DNA from: Pyxidicoccus trucidator
GTDB lineage: Bacteria > Myxococcota > Myxococcia > Myxococcales > Myxococcaceae
Reading direction: 5' to 3'
DNA: 64,000 nucleotides
Assembly (NCBI RefSeq): GCF_010894435.1
Contig: NZ_JAAIXZ010000006.1
Coordinates: 186,001 to 250,000, forward strand
Position 1 is the first letter of the stretch; each line of letters opens with the position of its first letter. This document shows, piece after piece, positions 59,172 through 64,000 of the stretch. Both the position numbers and the translations under genes were made by a program. The notes beneath the pieces are model-generated. The model worked only from the letters and a program-made list of their open reading frames with translations. It made no database searches and was not told where the DNA came from.

Positions 59172-60622
59172 CAGGCACCATCGGACGACACAGGTGTGGC
59201 CCGGGAGCCACGGCGCCGCAGCCCGATGGGCAGCAGCAGGGCCACGAGCAAGGCGGCGAGCCCCGGCGCCGCGCCACAACCTCCGCCAGAGTCCGGGTCC
59301 TCGTCGATGAGGACTGGGCCCGCGTCCTCTCCGCCTCCAGAAGTCCCCGCGTCGCTCCCAGTGCCAGCGTCCACGGAAGTGCCCGCATCCGCGGGGGTTC
59401 CGGTGCCGGCGTCGCTGCAATCCCCCAGCGAGTGCTCCAGCGCGCCCAGGCTGTAGGCCGCTCCCGTCGGCCGGGGTCGAGAGCAATAGTCCACCGTCAC
59501 CGAGGCCCGCGCCGCGGCCGCGCCGATGAGCTGCGACACGTCGCCCTTGATGCGCAGGTCGCCACTCAGCGGCGCCTGGTACCAGGTGGACCACGTGCCC
59601 GACGCCACGTTCAGGAGATTGGTGCCCGCGGTGAAGCTCCCCGTGTCACGGACGCGAATCACCGAGGACATCACGTTGCCGTGGGCCTCGCCGGTGCTGG
59701 AGGCGAAGCGGAAGTCCACGCCCGTGGTGGCGATGAGGGTGTTGAACAGCACCCGCGTGTTCGCCGCCTTGTTGAGATAGATGCCGACGTCAGAGCAGTT
59801 GATGATGACGTTGTTGGCCAGCACGCCATCCGAGTGCTCCGGGTCGCACGTCACGCTCGCGTCGAAGGCCGGCGCGCAGAACGCGTTCCCCGTACCACCT
59901 CCGCCGAAGGACAGGCCGATGCGCGTGTTGCCCGTGGCCGCGTCCTTCGTGCAGATGACGAGGTTGCGCTCGAACACGCCCCGGTGGCCGCCGCTCTTCA
60001 TGAACGCGCCGTAGGAGATGCCGCCCGCCTTGGCGAAGTCGTGAATGTAGTTCTCACGCACCACCCAGTCGTCGCCGGTGTCGATGTTGAGCTTCGTCAC
60101 CGGAGTCCCCGTGTTCCGGGCGCGCGTGTCGTAGACCTCGTTGCGCTCGATGAGGCCCCGGTGCGGCATCTCGAAGACGCCGCTGGCATTCTTGACCGCG
60201 TTCACCTTGAGCTGCGCGTTGAAGTTCCGGAGGCGGCTGTTGCGCAGGACGAAGTTCTCCGCATGGCCGGTGACGTGGAAGGCGTGCTCGCAGGCGCTGT
60301 CCTGCGCGCACACGCCCTCGAGGTCCAGCCCGTCGAAGGTCCAGTAACGGCCGGAGACCTTGAAGCCCTCCGTCGCGTTGAACCGGATGCGCGCCGCATG
60401 CCGGTTCGCCGCGCGCACGACGATGGGTTGCGACGCGGTGCCCTCCGCTGAGCACCCGAGGTCCTGGTTGACGTCATACGTGCCGTCCGCGAGCACAATC
60501 TCGTCGCCAGCCTGCGCCGAGGCGAGCGCGGACTGGAGCTGGGAGACGTTGGCGACATTCTTCACCGCCGCGAGACTGGTGCCGGACAGCAGCAGCAGTA
60601 CGGCCAGGGGCATGGAACGCAT
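59171..60622 (-). CDS. Secreted right-handed beta-helix protein with MYXO-CTERM anchor
   Basis: 483 residues. A signal peptide (about 1-19) is followed by a parallel beta-helix domain (about 20-385) resembling pectate lyase/chondroitinase-B-like proteins: QLQSALASAQAGDEIVLADGTY at the start, then repeated N-rich coils (NNVIINCSDVGIYLN, NTLIATTGVDFRF). A low-complexity Asp-Ala-Gly-Thr stalk (DAGTGTPADAGTSVDAGTGS) leads to a MYXO-CTERM sorting signal: GGGCGAAP, a hydrophobic helix and RRR. It should be processed at the Cys by a myxosortase and displayed on the surface. It is probably polysaccharide-active, but no catalytic residues were assigned. GGAGG precedes ATG 60622. Confidence 0.88.
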   Translation of the reverse strand: MRSMPLAVLLLLSGTSLAAVKNVANVSQLQSALASAQAGDEIVLADGTYDVNQDLGCSAEGTASQPIVVRAANRHAARIRFNATEGFKVSGRYWTFDGLDLEGVCAQDSACEHAFHVTGHAENFVLRNSRLRNFNAQLKVNAVKNASGVFEMPHRGLIERNEVYDTRARNTGTPVTKLNIDTGDDWVVRENYIHDFAKAGGISYGAFMKSGGHRGVFERNLVICTKDAATGNTRIGLSFGGGGTGNAFCAPAFDASVTCDPEHSDGVLANNVIINCSDVGIYLNKAANTRVLFNTLIATTGVDFRFASSTGEAHGNVMSSVIRVRDTGSFTAGTNLLNVASGTWSTWYQAPLSGDLRIKGDVSQLIGAAAARASVTVDYCSRPRPTGAAYSLGALEHSLGDCSDAGTGTPADAGTSVDAGTGSDAGTSGGGEDAGPVLIDEDPDSGGGCGAAPGLAALLVALLLPIGLRRRGSRATPVSSDGA

Positions 60623-60651
60623 GGGGGCTCATCCTCCGAGGTGGAGCCCAG

Positions 60652-60668
60652 ATGTTATTCAGTAACAT
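60652..60668. promoter_or_regulatory. Palindrome ATGTTA-N5-TAACAT upstream of beta-helix gene
   Basis: Perfect 6-bp arms with a 5-bp centre, 30 bp before the start codon in an otherwise GC-rich gap. It is an operator-like or promoter-like element; the binding protein is unknown. Confidence 0.35.
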
Positions 60669-60779
60669 GAGGATTCCGAAGCAATGACCGCACCGGTGGA
60701 GCTGACGGCGGCGGATTTGTCGCTCTTCCCGGAGGGATGGATCTGGAACAGCTCCGAGCCAGCATTCACGCCCCCGGTC

Positions 60780-63620
60780 TCACCGGATGGGGAGGATGGG
60801 GTTGTTGGCACCGTCCACGAAGTAGGAGAGGTACTGCTGCTCGGTGAGGGTTCCCCAGATGCCGGTCATCGGATCCCACACACGCCCGGCGGCATCCACC
60901 GCGTAGGCATGGTAGGCCGTGCCGCTGCCTCCCAGGTCTTCCGCCACGTCGAAGCGTCTTCCTCCGTAGACCCAGCCGACGTCCTCAGCGGCGAACGCCC
61001 GGGCAGGCGCCGTGGCGCCGGCGCCCAACGCATCCCGCATTGCCTGGGAGATTCTATTGCACTCACCCGGCCGGCTGGCGATGGCCACCAGCTCATCCAG
61101 CGTCCGGTAACGAATGATGGGCGGAGCCGAATAGCCATTGGGGAAATCGGCGATCGTCCCGTAGCTCTTCCGCACATTCATCAGGAAGCCGCGGACGACG
61201 TCGTCGCTGATGCCCGGGGGCACGTTGAAGAGCTGGCGGGCCCGCGTGATGTCCGTGGCGGTGAAGGGCGTCAGCTCGTCACTCATCGTGATGTTGCCCA
61301 GGGACATCGAGCTGGGCCGGCGTATCCACATCGCCAGCTGGTCCGCGGTGATGTCGCCCGCCTCGAGGGCCTGATCGACGGTGCGGCCCCGCAGGAAACT
61401 CTGGCGGAAGACGTGGAGCAGGTCATCCGCCTTCGCCGTCGAGCCCAGCGTCCGGTACAGGTCATCACTGAGCACGGAATACTGGGCCAACGCTCTGCGC
61501 GCCTCCGCGCTGAGGCTGGCGAAGCTCCGGGTCCCATCGGCGAGCTCCTGGATGGCCGACAGGGGCGTGCCTTCCGGGAACAGCGTGGCGAGCGCCGCCA
61601 GTCGGCCGGCATCGTCCAGCGAGCCGAGCGAGGCCAGCGTCCGCGAGGCCGTCACCAGCCGGCTCGCGTGGGCCAGCTGCGCGCCCTGCATCACGATGCC
61701 CAGCGCGTCCAGCGCCAGCCCCAGGGCGAACCCTGTGTCGGAGGGAGGGGGCACACCCGACAGGCTGAGTCCTCCGCCGTTGAACTGCGACAGGTAGCGC
61801 TCCTCTGCATACTGCTCGATGCGGCGGTACGAGCCGTACACCATGCCCCCGGTGGAGACGGCCCCGTAGGCACCGACGACCCAGGCGGACGCCAGCGGCG
61901 CACCGAAGCCCCCCGTCGCGATGGTGAAGCCGACGGACGTGACGAACGTGGCCCCCGCGATGAGCAGGTCCCTGTTCTGCTGGCTCGCGTCCTCGCTCTC
62001 GTAGCGCTGCAGCGTGTCCAGGGCCGAGGTGAAGGCCTGGAAGTCCTCCACGGTCGAGCTCGGGTCACCCAGCTGCAGGGCCAGCTGCCGCAGGGCCGTC
62101 ATGGCCATGGGCCGCAGGTCCCTCGCGGTGGGGAGGTCCTGGCCCGCCGCGAAGTAGCTCATCAGCGTGGCCAGCTCGGCGCGGGCGGTGCCGAGGACTC
62201 CCAGGAAGGGTGCGCGCGCATCCGCCCCCCGTGAGGCGATGGTCTGCTGCAGCAGATAGGTGCCGCTCGTGCCGTCCGCCCAGTCCAGCTGCCCCACGGT
62301 GATGCGCCCGCGAACGCCTTGCGGACTCCACGCGAGCCCCAGCTGCGCGTCCGGCGGCACGAAGGCGTTGATGAGCGCGCCCTCGTCCAGCACTCCCAGC
62401 TCGGGGTGCTCGGTCATCACCGCCGCCAGCTGGGTCTGCGCCTGGGACATGGCCTGGTCCAGGGTGAGCCCCTGCGCGCCATGGCCGTCCGGTCCGAGCA
62501 CCGAGTAGGCGAAGTCGAAGTCCAGGAAGGCCGACAGGTTGTCCTCCGCCTGGGGCGTGTCCTGGCCGGGAGGACGGGGGACCGCGTACTGGGCCTGGGC
62601 CGTGTTCTCCGCGGCATCGCGGAAGCGCTGCATGAGCGCGGGGTCCGCCAGCAGCTGCTCCAGCGTCACCCCGCCGAGGCTCGGGTCCGCCACTCGCGCC
62701 CACTCCCGGAGCTGCACGAAGCTTTGCTCGAGCAGCTCCGGGGCACGGGGCGCGTCCTGCAGGAAGCGCACGAGCGCCTGGGCCTCGACCGCCGCGAGCG
62801 TGAGGTCGCCCCAGGCCACCGGGCTACCGCCCGCCAGGCGCTGCTGGGCGGCGGCCAGGTCTACGTCCTGCGTCTGGAGCTGGTCCTGGGAGAGCGCCCT
62901 CACGTACGCGTCGAAGTTCGCCTCGGTGGGGTTGCTGACGTACGCCTCCATCGCCGCGACCGTCGCGGCCGACATCTGGAGTGGGGGCGCGTCCGCCACC
63001 CGCATGTCGAACAGGGCCGGGTCCAGCCCCGAGCGCGCGATGGCCGCGTCACGCTCCGGCCCTGGGGGCGCCTGGAGGATGTGGTGCACCGCCGTGCCTC
63101 CGGCCGTGCCCGCCACCGAGTATTGCGGATGGCTCGCGAAATAGTCGGCCTCGGATGCCCACTGCTGAGTGGTCGGGTCGAAGATGCGTCCGCCCTGCCG
63201 GATGACCACATGGCCACTCTCGCCCTCGGCTCCCGACCGGGAGTCCGCGAGGAAGAGGACCTCGGAGCGCGCGCGGATCTGCGGTGACGCGGCGAGGAAG
63301 TCTCCCACCTGGTCCAGGCAGTTCTCCTGCCCGTCCCGGATGTTCTCCGTGCGCAAGGTGCTGGCCTGGGGGGCCGTACCGGCCGTCGCGACAGCGGGCT
63401 CGCTTCCAAGCAGCGTCTGGCTTCGAGTGGAGGTGGCGGCCTGAAACGAGTCGCCGGTGGGGCCCGGCTTCCGTGGCGCCGCCCGAGACCGGGCCTCCCG
63501 TGCCACGCGCTCCGCCGCTTCCCGGGCGGCCCGCTCCGCGGCCTCCTGCGCTGACCGGCGGGCAGCCTCCGCCGCCACCTGCGCGGAGGAGGAACGAATG
63601 GCTTCCATATTGCTGCTCAT
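60780..63620 (-). CDS. Large protein with papain-like Cys-His-Asp domains at both ends
   Basis: 946 residues. ATG 63620 follows an AAGGGG ribosome-binding site; the open frame further upstream is non-coding. Residues 10-50 are an Ala/Arg/Glu helix, and residues 95-180 hold a Cys101, His137, Asp148 domain homologous to that of 48814-50781 (ENCLDQ, FLADSRSGAEGESGHVVIRQG, FDP). The middle is mostly helical, with a small-residue hydrophobic segment (TFVTSVGFTIATGGFGAPLASAWVVG) that may cross a membrane. The C-terminal ~110 residues contain a second set: Cys854 (GECNRIS), His904 (AYHAYAV) and Asp916 (VWDP), which looks like a Tox-PL-type papain-fold toxin or deamidase. No secretion signal and no obvious immunity gene are next to it. 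Confidence 0.72.
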   Translation of the reverse strand: MSSNMEAIRSSSAQVAAEAARRSAQEAAERAAREAAERVAREARSRAAPRKPGPTGDSFQAATSTRSQTLLGSEPAVATAGTAPQASTLRTENIRDGQENCLDQVGDFLAASPQIRARSEVLFLADSRSGAEGESGHVVIRQGGRIFDPTTQQWASEADYFASHPQYSVAGTAGGTAVHHILQAPPGPERDAAIARSGLDPALFDMRVADAPPLQMSAATVAAMEAYVSNPTEANFDAYVRALSQDQLQTQDVDLAAAQQRLAGGSPVAWGDLTLAAVEAQALVRFLQDAPRAPELLEQSFVQLREWARVADPSLGGVTLEQLLADPALMQRFRDAAENTAQAQYAVPRPPGQDTPQAEDNLSAFLDFDFAYSVLGPDGHGAQGLTLDQAMSQAQTQLAAVMTEHPELGVLDEGALINAFVPPDAQLGLAWSPQGVRGRITVGQLDWADGTSGTYLLQQTIASRGADARAPFLGVLGTARAELATLMSYFAAGQDLPTARDLRPMAMTALRQLALQLGDPSSTVEDFQAFTSALDTLQRYESEDASQQNRDLLIAGATFVTSVGFTIATGGFGAPLASAWVVGAYGAVSTGGMVYGSYRRIEQYAEERYLSQFNGGGLSLSGVPPPSDTGFALGLALDALGIVMQGAQLAHASRLVTASRTLASLGSLDDAGRLAALATLFPEGTPLSAIQELADGTRSFASLSAEARRALAQYSVLSDDLYRTLGSTAKADDLLHVFRQSFLRGRTVDQALEAGDITADQLAMWIRRPSSMSLGNITMSDELTPFTATDITRARQLFNVPPGISDDVVRGFLMNVRKSYGTIADFPNGYSAPPIIRYRTLDELVAIASRPGECNRISQAMRDALGAGATAPARAFAAEDVGWVYGGRRFDVAEDLGGSGTAYHAYAVDAAGRVWDPMTGIWGTLTEQQYLSYFVDGANNPILPIR

Positions 63621-63782
63621 GCGCGTCCCCTTTGGGTCTGAACGGCGGGGAGCTCCAGCCGGCTCCCCGTCCAGGTGAGAAATCCTTCCCAAAAAGGAGG
63701 ACAAACCTTGGAGGCCCGACGTCGCACGGAAACGACGTGTGGTTCGTTTTTCCCAGGCGCCGGGTGGCACGCGCCCCCGGTC

Positions 63783-64000
63783 TCATTCCCGGCGGACGGA
63801 GTGGCGTTCGAGCCAGCGGGAGATGGCCTGGCCGATGTCATCGGGCAGGTCCTCGCTGGCGTGGTGGCCAGCTGAGCCAAGTGCCACGACCTCGAGCGCG
63901 GCGAACCTGCCGCGCGCCCACTCGACAATCGCAGGGGAGCCGAGCGGCGTCGGGCTGTCGAAGGTGAGCAGCAGCTTGGGCACCGACGGCGACGCCGCCA
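63783..64000 (-). CDS. Haloalkane dehalogenase-like alpha/beta hydrolase, C-terminal part only
   Basis: The frame is open at the right edge and ends at the stop at 63783, so only the last ~72 residues are visible. They match the end of the haloalkane dehalogenase family: VPKLLLTF, then the catalytic-His segment GHHASEDLPDDIGQAISRWLERH, where the first His aligns with the catalytic base. The nucleophile and halide-binding residues lie outside the window, so true dehalogenase activity cannot be judged. Confidence 0.7.
   Translation of the reverse strand, partial: AASPSVPKLLLTFDSPTPLGSPAIVEWARGRFAALEVVALGSAGHHASEDLPDDIGQAISRWLERHSVRRE

Noticed and set aside
60684..62234. Plus-strand frame opposite the large papain-like protein
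   Set aside because: Composition is Arg/Gly/His-rich with no motif. The opposite strand shows conserved catalytic-like residues and a ribosome-binding site.

Overview
The window is very GC-rich DNA with third-position G/C bias. It carries several myxobacterial hallmarks: a LonD/BsgA-type Lon protease, an ImuA-ImuB pair, a MYXO-CTERM surface protein, a Ser/Thr kinase with an extracellular Cys-rich tail, many lipoproteins, and a giant NRPS/PKS operon. It most likely comes from a Myxococcaceae genome (Myxococcus, Corallococcus or Pyxidicoccus). All functional statements rest on motif reading by eye; no database search was run. No rRNA, tRNA, CRISPR array, insertion sequence or prophage gene was seen.

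Layout. 1-3.1 kb (minus): a lipoprotein cut by the window edge and the imuA-imuB translesion-mutagenesis pair. 3.2-10.6 kb: a VWA-domain lipoprotein (minus) divergent from lonD (plus), then a periplasmic N-acetylmuramoyl-L-alanine amidase and a large HEAGH metalloprotease. 10.7-47.5 kb (minus): a 37-kb operon of three overlapping genes. Gene 1 (47476-42059) is FAAL-ACP-C-A-T. Gene 2 (42066-30670) is KS-AT-ACP, C-[degenerate A split by a luciferase-like monooxygenase], C-A(Asn)-T-E. Gene 3 (30673-10676) has six C-A-T modules (Gln, Val, Glu, Val, unassigned aromatic-like, Ser) and a thioesterase. The genes overlap by 8 and 4 bp, and an aldo/keto reductase is divergently transcribed from the operon. 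The colinear prediction is fatty acyl - aromatic residue - malonate-derived C2 unit (possibly alpha-oxidised) - D-Asn - Gln - Val - Glu - Val - aromatic-like residue - Ser, released by the thioesterase.

48.8-64 kb is accessory. It holds two proteins (48814-50781 and 60780-63620) that share an Ala/Arg/Glu-rich N-terminal helix and a Cys-His-Asp papain-like domain. They look like an undescribed toxin- or effector-like family, and the second has a further Cys-His-Asp domain at its C-terminus. Between them lie a patatin-like lipoprotein, a UdgX/DUF4130 DNA-repair protein that appears fused to the N-terminal stub of a radical SAM gene, a lipoprotein with two helix-hairpin-helix motifs, a Ser/Thr kinase, a Kelch-repeat lipoprotein, and a beta-helix MYXO-CTERM protein coupled to a small membrane protein. 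The 3' end of a haloalkane dehalogenase-like gene closes the window.

The most interesting items are the monooxygenase module in gene 2, which has no carrier domain of its own, the papain-like protein pair, and the UdgX fusion.
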